A DNA stretch of 64,000 nucleotides, from NCBI GenBank assembly GCA_964017235.1, contig OZ024928.1:2294001-2358000 (forward strand), given 5' to 3'. The notes beneath the pieces are model-generated. The model searched no databases. It was not told the origin of the DNA and worked only from the letters and a program-made list of their open reading frames with translations. Shown here piece after piece: positions 26,201-40,300 of the stretch. This DNA comes from Sabellastarte sp. h YS-2021. Its lineage: Eukaryota; Annelida; Polychaeta; Sabellida; Sabellidae. The position numbers and the translations under genes are program-made. How positions within the stretch are numbered: the first letter of the stretch is position 1; every line of letters starts with the position of its first letter.

Positions 26201-29200
26201 GCAAAGTTTTGGAACTTTTAGATCTTTAAAATACTGCAGTACAAACTGGGTACATTCTAAATCTTAGCAATATTTGACTTCTTTTTCATACAAACCAGAT
26301 CAGCTTTTTTGGGAGGTATATTCTACTATCCCTTGCATTTCGTGACACAACAGTTTGTAGCAGGACTACATGTTTATAATGCTCATTCTTATTTGTACAT
26401 CATGAATACAACACTGAGGTATTGCATTTAGACGTTTTGTTTCACGGCAATCAATATTTATTCAGATGAAAGGCTGCCCCCGTAATAAGTAACTTTCCCC
26501 ATCTTTGTCATCTAAGAAACAAAAATTTTTATCTGATGCCAAATTCACACTACAGGCAGTATGTCCTGCAGTTATAGGCATTAGGCAAAATGTCCATCCT
26601 TCAACTACTGTCTGAGCTTAGTATGCAAAGTTCGGAGAGAGTAGCAAAATATCCAATACCTCAACTTGGTTAATGTCGCTATATTACCAAAAGACGACCA
26701 AGTCACAAGTTTACATAGAGCGTGCATTCATCTGCACATGCCCATGGTACCAAATTCAGACACAGAATCTTTAAACAATTTAAAACTTTCATGGCACGCC
26801 CAAGGTATTTGTTGTTTTGCCACTTTGTCACAAGGTCGTACACCGACATCACACAGTACTCAAAGGACTGTAGTGTTTTGGCCAACACCTCTAACCGCAG
26901 GTTATACCTCCTGTAGCGTGAATGGGGTATTGGAAGTTGAATTTTCTGCAGTCATGCTACAACAAAGCAGGCTTAAATTATTTATAGGTTGACATAAACT
27001 CACTACATATGGTGCCTTTGTACCCTGCAGTGCAATCACACGTGTAGCTCTCTCCATCTGCCTCACAGACACCATTGTTCTCACATGGATTGTTATCACA
27101 AGGTCCTGATGATACGGATGCTAAAATGTGTAGGTAAATACAATACATTTTTCCAAAATCTGTACTCTTTAAAATTCTTAGCTTTAGATTTATATATATT
27201 TTCTTCTTAAAACTTTTTAAAATGTCTTTTTTCTGTAAACGTTAATCCATATCTATCTTCATGGGCTGAATCTAGATGCCTTCCTAATGGAAATTATATT
27301 TTAATGTCCAATAAGTTAGCATTATCAAACAAGTCAGGCCATTTAGCAAATACACTCACGAGAATTTCCAGCAGGGCAAGTTGATGAAGAGGCAACACAT
27401 GCTGGTATTGAATTGTCCCACAAAAGTCGGTTGCCATCCTGTCCCATTGCACAAGGCCGGTTGTCAGTTATAGGAGAACTGCAGGAGATGTAAGCATCAC
27501 ATTGGATGCAGGATTGGTAATCCGTGACAGATAGACCATCACAGTTAGTGGTACATGAGTCTGTAGCTGAAACATGCAACATAAAAAGTGTTTTTATGAG
27601 AGCTGGTACAGAGTGCAAAATAAACTATTGAGGCTCAATTCAATTGCATTGTTACATTATATGAAACTTAGTGCCACACTTTCAAGACACATTTTCAAAG
27701 ATAGATACGTGAAGCTGTATGATCAGCATAAACTCAGTATAAAGACTAAACAAAAGTGTCTATATTAATGTATGCAAAAGTTTGTAGGTTCGAAACTGCC
27801 AGCCAAACAAATCCTTGCACTTAGATGAACATGTGCAAATTTAATTGAAATAACTATGCTGGATTCTTTTGTATACTCTGGATCTCTTATACTTCATGAA
27901 AAGTTTCTAAACATCTCATTTTTATCTACAAATTATACAAACAGTTTTTGCAAGTTTTATTCCAAATGCTTTCTCTATCAAGGAGGTTATATTTGGCACA
28001 CATTTGTTTTTCTGTTTGCTTGCAAAATATATTGAATAGTTTTAAGGGAATGTTGATAACGGCACAAAGAGCAGTTGACACAATTTGGGTGGTGATCCAC
28101 ATCTCTATCCACATCTTCTCTGAGTGCTGCTCTATTTCACTATTATGAGAACCTTCAACAGAATCTAGCTTTAAATTCTCAGAGAGTAATGCATAAATAC
28201 AAAGCCCACTCACAGAAAAGAAAAAAGGTATATTCATCAAGTTATTCAGCTCTGAATGCCTTTAAATTTTTGTGATTGATTAAATTCCATACTTTTTTTC
28301 CAATTGTGTTCATTCCCACAGAGTTTGCTCTTCATTGTGTTGTATCTCTTTTTATTGTTAAAAATGGTATGTAACTGGGATTCACTTCCAGTGACTTCAG
28401 ATGATTGTGCTCATAGAAATTTATACAAACAAGTTCAGCTCTTGAACAGACAAGTTGAACTGAAGAGTTGAACAGAATCTAGTCTCTACAATGAATTATA
28501 TTTCGATATCGGCAATGTTTCTTTAACTTGTTTCAGGAAAAGGCTTTAGAGTTATTTATCCAGCACGGACATTATTCAACAAAGGTCTTAGACAAATCTC
28601 AGTCTTAAATTGACTATATATATATCTGTATACAAAAGTTAAGCGTGACACTTAGATAGGACCTTTGGTGAATATGCCATATATTTGGTGAATGTTAAAC
28701 TAATGCTGCTTAGAACCTACTGGTTCTGAGGTAAAATGACATAAAAGTATGTATACATTAAATTAATTTACTTGAAAAGTTTTCCAAAGTTTGAATACAT
28801 TTTAGATGCTTTCTAGATACCTTAAAAATCTACTTTAATATCATTTCTAGGTATTTCGATGCAACATGGTGAAGATGTCAATAAAAATAAAGCATTATGT
28901 GAATACTTACACACATAGTTACATTTGTTGGTTGTACAACATGAATTACAGTCCAAATTTGAGGCTGAGTGCACTTGGTTACTGGGCGGGCATCTAGAAT
29001 CCTGAAAAGCAGGTTGAAAGTAGATGTAAACAAACAAAAATAAACAGCCTGAATTGACCTGTATGTCCATGTCACCCCACCAGTCAATCACTCTTCCAAA
29101 CTATCGGCTCATAAGAGGTTGTAACCGCTATTTCAAACAATTTAAAAAAGGTCCCAAACGCAAAACATTTTACAAGTTAGTGGAATTGCCCCATAGTCAT

Positions 29201-31360
29201 CCTACCGAAATTAGAATCCCAATGAATATTAAACCAAAACTCCAAAGCATATTATATATGGTCAAACTGAAGATAACGTTTATGCATACAGAATGTTTTT
29301 GAATGTATTAGCCCAGATCACGAATCATGTTTATGAAAACATAGACTTACTGAATTGGTAGCCTCGCTTTGACAAGTTGCCTGTTGCTTGCAATTCTTGG
29401 TGACTCGTTCAACTGCACCATCTCTGTAAGATACCCTGGTTTGGCATCCCCCCTTGGTTTCAAAAAAAGAAGAGCATATTAATAAATTGTAAAGAAAACT
29501 GATTTATAAAATGGTCATGTGATCTAATTTAAATCAATCAAATTTATGAATTTGGTATTGAAATATATTAATTATGAAAAATACGTTTTAGAGGATACGT
29601 TTAGTTTGCCAATACCCCTTTTCATAAAAGAATTGTCATATTTGCATGATAAAGTTTCATTATCACCAGGGAGGTTCTTTGATTATTAGATTTTGTTTGT
29701 TTGTTAACAGGACTATGAAAACAAACCTAGTGATAGAGGTACAGAAATGTTTACAGTAGGTGAATCTTGAGCTAATATAAAAATGATTTTGAACTACATC
29801 TTGATGAAGGATTATGAAATGATTTTTGCACTTATTGGAAATAGTAGGTGTGCTGTACTCAGACAGAGGTATTCACTCTACACGTGTTCTGCTTTGTTTA
29901 TGTATTTACCGTATCACCACTGTTGCATGTTTGCAGGTTTCCATTTGCATTGCATGCTTCAAAGGATGGCTGGCTGCTACAAGTCCAACACTTGAAAGGC
30001 TCCGCTGAAATCAAATAATAACAAAACAACAATGAGGATGAAATATAATATTACAAAATAGATATTAATTATCCACAAAGCACTTGCAGACTGATTACCA
30101 CTGGGGGACCTTTTTGAGAATTTTGAGAATTTTTGGTGTCTAAAATCTTAATCTTTTGCAAAATATAATCACTTCTTCCCTTAGCCAAGCCTATACAAAT
30201 AAAAAATTATCCAAAAATATCTATCCATTCCTTTTGGATGCATATCAACAAGAAAGCCAAGGTCATCAAAAATAGAACTTCCGAAAATAATGACTGAATC
30301 TTCATGAATTATTGCTTTTCCCTGGTCGAGATCTACGCTCTATCAGTAGTTTCTACTTAAATATTTGATGGGTTCATGGTATCATTTTAAACAGTTTTTA
30401 CTGCTCAATGAATGGGTATTAGTTGTTTTGTGGATACTGGCCAGTCTTGCCGGAAAACACTCATTGAATTAGAACATAACACCAACATTAATTGAATGGA
30501 ACATACATGTATGACTAGGGAAGACAGATGATTACATTCCTAGCCTGAATGACAAAGACTGTGTGTGAAGACTGTGCATACACATTATACTTGTAGGTTA
30601 CTAGTTTAAGAGAATCAACACTGGTTGTCAAATTAGTAATGATAAATATACACACTAAGTGGCACAAAATATCTATAAAAATGTATCCCTGTCTGTAATT
30701 TCCACTTTGTTTAAGACAATTATGGATCTAAGTGGAAAATATATACTTAATCCACTTACGTGTCCCTATGTTATTATAGTTTGGACAGGTTTTGGAGCTT
30801 GCTGGCCAGTCACAGTTTTTGCTTCTGTCATTCCACACTAATCCGCCAGCACATTGGTTTTCTCTGTTCACAGATGTTGCACAAGTTCTGTAATAACTGC
30901 AGGATTGGCAAGAGTGGTAGCTGCCTTCAGGAACATGCTGGCAATCATCCACACATTCCCCTGAAATAAATAGATAACAAGAGCACTCAGAGAGTGTACA
31001 CCTCCGCCTGGGCATTCAATAAGAAGAAACTGGGAAAACTCAGATTATTTTCCTTGTATCCAGGCGCTGATCCAGATCACTTAAAATTGAACGGGATATA
31101 AGTTGGAAGAAGACCTATCGTCAGATTTTTTTCAGGAAGATGCAAGCAGCAGTATCTACACAATCCTGCTAACAAACAGGCAAACTGACAAATGGAAAAA
31201 CAGATACACATGAAAAAATATCTCTTTGGTGCAGGTAATAAGTCAGGATTTACAAATTAGTTATTGTTTATATCTGTTTGCCATCTTCTGTAACATGTGA
31301 CAGTAGTCTATAAATTACCATATGAATATTTGCTGTTCAGCTACTGTAATAGGGGTATTT

Positions 31361-31396
<36 letters not shown>

Positions 31397-34300
31397 AAAA
31401 AACGAAATATTGAATAACTTAAAATATGTAAACTAGTGATCTTAACTTGTGCTAACTGCACTCCGTGTTGGTATTTCAGAATCATTGCCCTGTAAAAGAA
31501 ATAATTGTTGATATTTTAGGTAATCGCCTACTGAATCCCATGAAGTATACTAACTTACTTTGGATAAACCATCTATACTTTTAATCATACATGTTTTAAC
31601 TGTCTTTGGGAACATGATGATAGACACTACATATTCTCCTGAAAAAGAACAATAAATAAATAACAAATTAGAGAATGCATATATATATTATTGATTTTGA
31701 TTATGATAACTCTTACGAACATGCTTGCAGTTACTTAAAATCAAATGATAATATATAGGAACATTAAAAATGATATTTAACAGTTTCTGTAGTCTGAAAT
31801 CCTCACCTTCTATTGCCACGTTACAGTTGTCTGTTATGCAGCAGTAGTAACATATTGCCCCTGCAGTGTTGTACCCATTTTCACAAGCCTGGACCTGTGA
31901 TATGTTTAAAATACTTGTGAATGATTGTTTTCAACATGTTATATGTGTAAAGAAATACATTAATCCAAATAATTTCAGGTTTTAGACCTTGTGGTAAAAT
32001 ACACCTTAAGGTGTAAACATCTTTCTTAAATGGAAAAATTGGTGGTTACTCGCTCATTGGCTGATAGCTTAGAGAGTAATTTTTTGAGAATGCATTGATC
32101 TTCTATATTCTCCCTCCACCTTACTTAACTTCCGTGCTTGCTGTAATGTTGTAAACAATCTATGCATGACATCTATGTATGATTTATATGACAAAGGTGA
32201 ATAGGTCCCTGGTGGCTCAGTTATTTGACAGCCACCTTAAATGCATAGGCATATTGTAGTTAGGCCTGCGTGCAGATTTAACAACATTGAGTCCTGGCTC
32301 TTTGTTAGCCATTTTTTTTATCTACGTCCCTTTCAAATCTGCTCAAACACAGACAAAACTTTAAGCTAGAGGTTTTAGTTTTTTTAGAATATTGCCATAT
32401 ACAAAAAAATGCAATGATGATATGCCTTCAAAGAAGAGTCCAGTGACTACTGGGAAAACAGTCAGATGGGTCTAGGACTAGGTAATGCCCCTTTCACACT
32501 ACACGTGGTACATCCCGCGCTTAGAAGTTTTACTCAGCGGCAGAACTACACTACAGGCGGACGGCCACTGATTGGACATGGTTTTTTAACTGTCAATAAC
32601 AGTAGAATGACAGTATTGCAAATGTTGGTCACTGAGAAGCAACCGCCATTAACCTTAACTTACCTTCAGTGGCCATCAGACAAACACTTGTAAAAGAACC
32701 AATACCTCCACTCATGTCGCCTTGTTACACCAAAGAACGACCAAGTTACAACCTTACATGCACAGAGGACCACACCTTTAGTTACCATGGTAATAAATTA
32801 CCCGCATGCTTAGGGTTCAAGAATCAGAGGCAGAAAGTTTAAACTTTTCAAAATTTCTGTGGGATGTGTAAGGATTGGGATGGTGGGCCACTAACTCGAA
32901 TGTTTGCAAACAGACAGGGACGTTTCACCAAACGTGGGTTACCACGAGTGATACCGCCTTAGTGTGAAAGGGGTATTAGGGCAGCAGACTCACTCAGAAA
33001 AGATAATGTGCAAGAGCTCCTATTTAACAGAGCCTCGGGAAGCTCACCAAGTTATTTTACATTAGGGTACTGATAATGCCTTTGCCTTTTTACATAAGAT
33101 GCAATGTGATAATAAGGATACTTTAGATTCTGTAGAACAATGCTCCTCCATTAACTCTTCTCCTGTTGCTTCATGAATGGGACCCTCCAGTCCTGTGAGA
33201 CTGAGATCGTCATTTTACTGGTATCGGCTACATTCCCACTATGTTTCCAGTCAGATAGAGTTACTTTTTAGAACTACGTTGATGACAATTTTTTTCATCT
33301 AGGAATGCCTCTCACTGTCACCCCAATAATATGATGAAAGGAAACATGCCTGCTTTGGATGCCATGAGAAAGTTAACAGTTGTTGCTTCTTTAGTCTTTA
33401 GATTACTTGCGAGTTATAACCAACAAACAAGAACAGTTCATCTCTAGAGTAAGCCAGCTCCCAAAAGTCAGGTCATTTTAACATTCATGATACATACACT
33501 ATGATACATTTCTAAGGTGGCCAGGTCCTCTGTGGCCTAGTGGTTGGCAGCTTTGGCATCTAATCACAGGCTGTCCCCTCTGTGTGGGTTCACCTCCCAC
33601 AAGTGTCAATGCTCAGGACCTGTCCCAATATGACCCTGACTGGGATGTAAAACCCCAACTTTGAATAAGGTGGGCCAACAAAGAGGTGTGTCAACACACG
33701 CAGATTTATGTATGATGTAGTATCATCACCTCAGTATTTAGCAGGACAGTAAAATAAGGCTGTTCAGATATATCTTGCTCTCATGTGCAATTGATTTTTC
33801 AGTTCATTTATAGAATATGTGATGCCTCGAGTTTACTGTGGCCAGTTGTCCAAGTCACACACAACTCTTCCATACACACAGTAGGATACAGATGGTTTAG
33901 TGATATTTTGTTCAAATATTTTGGTAAATGGTCTTGCTGAAGGAATAATTACAGTAATACTAACTCATGGCTACTTACCTCACTTTGACAAACAGACTTG
34001 GCCTTACATTTCTTTGTGATTCTCAGATTTCCATTTTCATTTCTCACTTCGGTTTGACATCCTCCCTTTATGCATTAACATATACACAACAATATCACCC
34101 TTATTCATAAACTTACTACAATAGTACAATATACTTATACATAAACATAAAACAATATAATAATATGTTTATACATAAATATAGCACAATATCATAACAC
34201 ACTTATGCATAAACATAACACAATAAAATAACCATATATACATAAACACAATTCAATAACACACTTATACACAAACTAAACAGAATTCAATAACACACTT

Positions 34301-37300
34301 ATGCATAAACATAAAACAATATGATACATTAACACATATAATTTTATTTATTTATTTGGGTTTTAACATCGCTTTCAACACATTGCATAGGTCATATTAT
34401 GACAGGTACTTTTATGGGGAGAGGAAACCAGTACATACAGTTAGTCAAGTTTCTGTGCTGTAAACTACCGACCAACGGCAAGCAACTACCAGCTTTCACA
34501 CTCGAGGTCGGGCTGGGATTCGAATTCCAATCTCAGAGGTGGGAGGAGAGAGTGTTACCACTCTGCCACTGTGGCTCCCAACACAGTTTAAGTACACATA
34601 ATACAATTCAATAACACACTTTAAATAACATAATATAATATGACAAAATAAAATGGCATACTTATACATAACACAATATAAAATAATGTCACATTTATAT
34701 ATAACCATAATACAATATGATTCAATACAATACATAATATAGAGTATATATAGGGGTTATCACAATAACGTGCATGTCAGAATATCGTGTATCGAGATTC
34801 AACAAACTAATTGTGCGAAATGTCAATCTAAGTTACAGTGATTTAACAACTAAAACATAAATTACGATGTCGTTCTCCTTCACTTTTTAAGTGGAATGAA
34901 TGCCTAATAAATTAATCAGCTACAAATTTAAGAGTATCTTGCAAAAGAGTCAAAGCATAACAACAGTTACAAGGTGAGTTGTGTGGTCAAAGTACTCTAA
35001 GTCATAACACAGTTACAGAACAAAAAGATTGAACACAACTTGTCTGGATATAAGGCTAACACTCAAATTTTAATTACCATTTACTTTCAACAGCTGATTC
35101 TCAGATTAGCTCAATGAACACCCCTTTTAGGACCCTAAAAGTTATCACATATTATAGTAATAAAAGTTACATTTCACAGGAAATCCTTTTCCTTGGTGTG
35201 GCGTGTTAAACCATGGTGAAAAACTATTGTTTGAAAACCCAGTTTTTGAAAATATAGACATCACATGTGCTTGTATATACATGAAATATGATGTGTGTTT
35301 TATGTTTCCACTAAAACAAAGTAAAAAAATGGGTTTACCTAATCTATCCTCCACCAAATAATAGAGTGTTGAAGTATTAGTTTGGATTGATAGTTTATAT
35401 ACATTTTTGCCAAAGCAATTGCCTTTAAAATGTTTACCTTGTTACTGGCTACACATTAATGAACATGTTGGACTGACTTGCCATGTTCCTGCCACATACT
35501 GTGGTTTTGTTGCTTTTGGTACAGTCAGAACAATAATAACAAAATTCCACTCTCTGTAACATACTATTGTCAACCTTTTCTGTGTTTAGGCTCAGGCCTG
35601 ATCTGAGGTTTGTAGTTACCAGTGTTTCATTGGCTTACAGTACAAACCCTTGACCCAATCGTAGGCACTGTTTTCATTCATTCAATCAACTACTCAATAA
35701 TATTAGATTCTACCAGAACAATTTTCTAAAGGTAGCATTGAACCCACAACCAATCAAATCAATCAATAGCATCTGACAAAAAATACTTACAGTATCCCCT
35801 GAATTACAAGTGGCCAGGTAGCCATTTGCTCTGCAATCCAAGAAGTTTGCCTCATTTGTGCAGGTCCAGCACTTACTGGCATCTGAAGAGAATAATTTGG
35901 AAAAAGTCAAACATTAATAGGTCGTTTGGCATTATGATTAATAATAAACTGTCGCAATTGAAGAAAACTTATAACACAAGACTTATAACACAAAGTCACA
36001 ATCATAAATGGTTCACTGGAAAGGTAATTCCAGACTTATAAGATCGCTGGGATCCATTTTAACAGATTTTTAAGATTCCTTATGCCAGAGATGAGAGGAC
36101 ATCTAGGGTTGTATAAAAGTAAACATAAGTTATACCACTCCAAATGCTGGTTGTTACAAATCATTGTCAAATCCGACCCAACAAAAAATGCCAAAGTAAA
36201 ATCAGTCCTTGGGCAAAATCCCTCAGTCAAATCGGCCCTAATAATAAATCTAGTTTATTTCTTTTGTATATGACAAACCAAACAAAATTAATGCTACAAT
36301 AAATGCTACGATAAAAAAACAAAAGGCTTTTACCAGTTGCTTGGTGAAAACAATGTCAAAATAACTGCTACAATAAAATGGGAAGGAGAACTAAATATAC
36401 AAATTGATCCTCTTATTTGGAAAAAAAGTATTTAAAATTTGCTTTAAAACTATACAAGATAATTATTACATCTGGTTCCAGTACAGAATCATTCATAGAA
36501 TTTTAGGTACTAGGAAATTGCTGCATACTATAGGGAAAGTACAATCTTCACAATGCATTTTTTGCAAAAATCACCCAGAAACACTGATTCATTTATTCTG
36601 TAATTGCAATATTTCCAAACAATTATGGAATGATGTAGAAAAATGGATCGCACATGCAACAAGTATTCCAATTAAGCTTTCACCAGTAGAAATCCTTTTT
36701 GGTTATCTGAATCCTGATAATTTCAACCCTATTAATACAATAATTCTCGTAACAAAAGCTTATATTTTTTCAAAATCATGAAAGGCAATACCTTTAGATA
36801 TCTCTGAACTGAAAAGTAACATATCATATTTTTTTTTTTTTTTATTTATTTATTTATTTTTTTTAATTTAATTTTTTTTTTCTGTAAATAACGAAATATG
36901 TTACTCTGTATTTTGTTTCTCTCTCTGTTCGCAAAAAAAAATATTCAATTTGATTGTTTGATCACCTAACGATGTACTGGGTCACCCACTATGCCTGGGT
37001 GTGTGTACCCCCAGTGTGTTTCTCTCTTTTTGTTAGTGGCATAACTATATCAAATTGGATAATAAAAAAAAAAAAAAAATTAATGCTACAAAATAGCTTT
37101 ACAAGTTATGTATCAGTCATAAACGTTATCTAACTTGATTATATATGATTACCAATTTTTATAAACACCTACTAAATACCTGATTTTGATTAGTGCTTAT
37201 TTGAATATGTTAAACAAGGATAATAAGGGCCATATTCCCATCAATAAAGAATGCTTAAATAAAGGAAAAAGAGGGTCTAATTGCCCTTTTAATAATTCTG

Positions 37301-40300
37301 ACATGTGTACTAAACATGATTTTGGACATAAACAGAATTGATTACAATATCCAAATATTTCTGATATATGATACTTTTACTATTATGAATATAACTTATT
37401 AACTATTATGAATGGCACCATTCCTACCCAGGGTAGTACACTGGTCTGTTAATGCCTTACCAATTAAAGCATTTAACAGGCATGTGGGCGGAGCTTGAAG
37501 TTACCACTAGGGGTAGTACTGGTGGTCAGTGGTGTACAAGGGTATTGGAGCTCATTAGCTAGGAAATGTTTAATATGAACCCATTTTGTTGGAGAGACTA
37601 AAGACTTATTACACCTTTCCGAAATATTACGACCAAATACGACTGTTTTTTCGCTAGGCAAATGATTAATTCAAAGGAGCGCCTATGTATAGTATTGCAA
37701 ACCTTTTGGTTTTTAGGGTAGCCTTTTATCAGGCTCTGTGACATTTTTCCAGCAGTATCCATCCATACGTAAATGGCAAATTGAATGCTGAAACTAAGTG
37801 TTACTGAAAGTAACATGTAATAAGACTTTTTCACCATATCAAAAAACATGTACAAAAACATGCTTATTTTTCAAAAAGGATCAACACTCCAATGATCAGC
37901 TAGCTATTTAGTCAACGTCTATGACCTAGTTTTCATCTCTCCTTCAAAGCCAGTATAATATTTGTACAGACTTATGGTATTTCAGGAGCCAATGTGGCAC
38001 AGTAGTAACACACTCTCCTCCCACCTCTGAGATTAGAGTTTGAATCCCAGCCTCACCTTATGTTTGGTAGTAGTTGCTTGCTGTTGGTCGGCAGTTTATA
38101 GTGCAGAACCTTGACCAACTCTATACATTGGTTCCTGTGCCCTTCCAACTACCCATCAGTATATAACTGATAAGGTACAAGGTGTGATGGGGGCCATGGT
38201 GGCAGAGTGGTAACATTCTCGCCTCCCACCTTTGAGGCCGGGGTTCGGTTCCCGGCACGGCCTCAAGTGGGAAAGCTAGTAGTTGCTTGCCATTGGTCGG
38301 CAGTTTACAGTACAGAACCCTAATGAACTGTATGTACTGGTTTCCTCTGAGCTTCCAGCTACCCGTCGTGATATGACCTGTACAGTGTTGAATGCAAAAA
38401 TGCCAAATAAATAAATAAAATAACAAGGTGTTACGTAAAACACCAAATGAATAAAACATACAGAATTCCATGCATCATACTAGGTGCTCCAGTACAGACC
38501 ATGAGCAAGGTTAAATGTATTGGTACATTGAACCAGGGTTGGGTCTTAGTTCAAAGAAAAGCATTTATTACAAGTACTTTTAAACTATTTTAGTACAAGT
38601 GTCATATCACGACTGGTAGTTTTATGGGCAGAGGAAACCAGTACATACAGTTGGTCAAGGTTCTGTAATGTAAACTGCCGACCATCAGTAAGAAAGTATC
38701 ATCTTTCCCACATAGGTTTTGGGGTTTGAACTGCCGACCTCAGAGGTGGGAGGTGAGTGTGTTACCACTGCCACTGTAGCCCCTATATATTTAGTACAAC
38801 TACTTTTGCATTTAGTAAAAGTACTTTTTTCACAGACAAAATTATTTCTTAACAACATACCTGTATTGCACAATATGTGGTGAATCTTAGTAATTTTCAA
38901 ATTAAACAAAAAAAGAAAAGAATATTCACACAATACATATAGAAACATCTAAAACATATTGCAACAGATAGAACATCAAGTCTTCACATGTTTTGAATAT
39001 ACAAACTTTTCTCAGAAGAATAATGTGTGTCAAAAATCACTACATGATGAATCTGACAGAATTTAGTGCCTCTTATACACAAATCTGTAGCTAATTTCAA
39101 TACAATTACATTTCTTTGGAGATTTCCCTATTTCTGATAATATGGAAAACCTGCACAGTTTACTCTGAGTAACAAACAGAATTGTTTCTGTCTGTATTAC
39201 ACACAGATTTATTTTGGCTTTAACATCATTTGATCAACAAACTAAATTTATTTATTTGGTGTTTTATCATCGCTTTCAACACTGTATAGGTCATATATCG
39301 ATGGGTAGTTTTATGGGCAGAGGAAACCAGCAAATACAGTGTGTCAAGGTTCTGTACTGTAAACTGCCGACCATCGACCATCGGTAAGCAACTACAGTCT
39401 TTCCCACATAAGGTCCGGGATTTGAACTATCAACCTCAGATGTGGGAGGTGAGTGTGTTACCACTGCGCCACCATTGCCCCCCCCCCCCCCCCCAAATAA
39501 AACTAAAAGGCATAATTATCAGCTGTCACCTTGCAGTGGCCTCATATTCATAGCAACTAGGGAAATTATAATGGAAACCCTTGTTTGCCCTCAATATAAA
39601 TTACTGATCAAAGCTAGTAAGTGTCAATTTAAACAATGAACCCGAGTACTACTATGAGTAGCAGGAGAGAGCAGAGATCTTCCTGAGAGAAGGCTTATTA
39701 TAATCTGTTTTTTTTTTATTTTGCCAAATTGCTTCAATAAAATATTGTTTATGAAAAGAGAACATTTAATGAAACAATACTTACAAAACAACGAGACAAA
39801 TAAAACCTAAATAGGATATAAACATAATTACAATAAAACAGAAACGTAAAATTTTCCAGAAATATTTATAAGGACTGTCAATTCTTTACACTAAACTAAA
39901 AACAAGTAAGACAATTTTAGGGTAAATTTTTCATGAAAGATATAAATTATAATTACAGTTGAATATCACCGTGGTCATTGTATTTGATCTAGCTTTTAGA
40001 TATCCCCATGATCATTATAGTTTTACATAAGGCAAAATGATATATTTATATTTGTAATGAACATGAAATGGTAAATCACTGACAAATAATTTTGATACAC
40101 TGAAGAAGTAACAAGATGTGGTACAGATACAAATATCAGTAAATTTAAAAATATTAGTACTTAGTACTTCTTAGTACATCAAAATTTGAACTTTAATATT
40201 TAAGTGCAAATGTACTGGACCCAATCCTGCATTGAACTGATATGATCCACCAGTATGTTGGCTCAGAGTCTTAAACTATCACATAAATTTGTGAAGTTTA

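Noticed and set aside
27926-28240. 104-codon minus-strand frame between CBM14-2 and LU2
   Set aside because: No cysteine-domain pattern and no splice sites that keep the 1-1 phase; lies in a clean intron between well-joined exons.
38188-38260. tRNA gene suggested by A-box and B-box-like sequences
   Set aside because: The same head occurs in many copies with a shared non-tRNA body and AT tail, so it is a SINE, not a tRNA gene.
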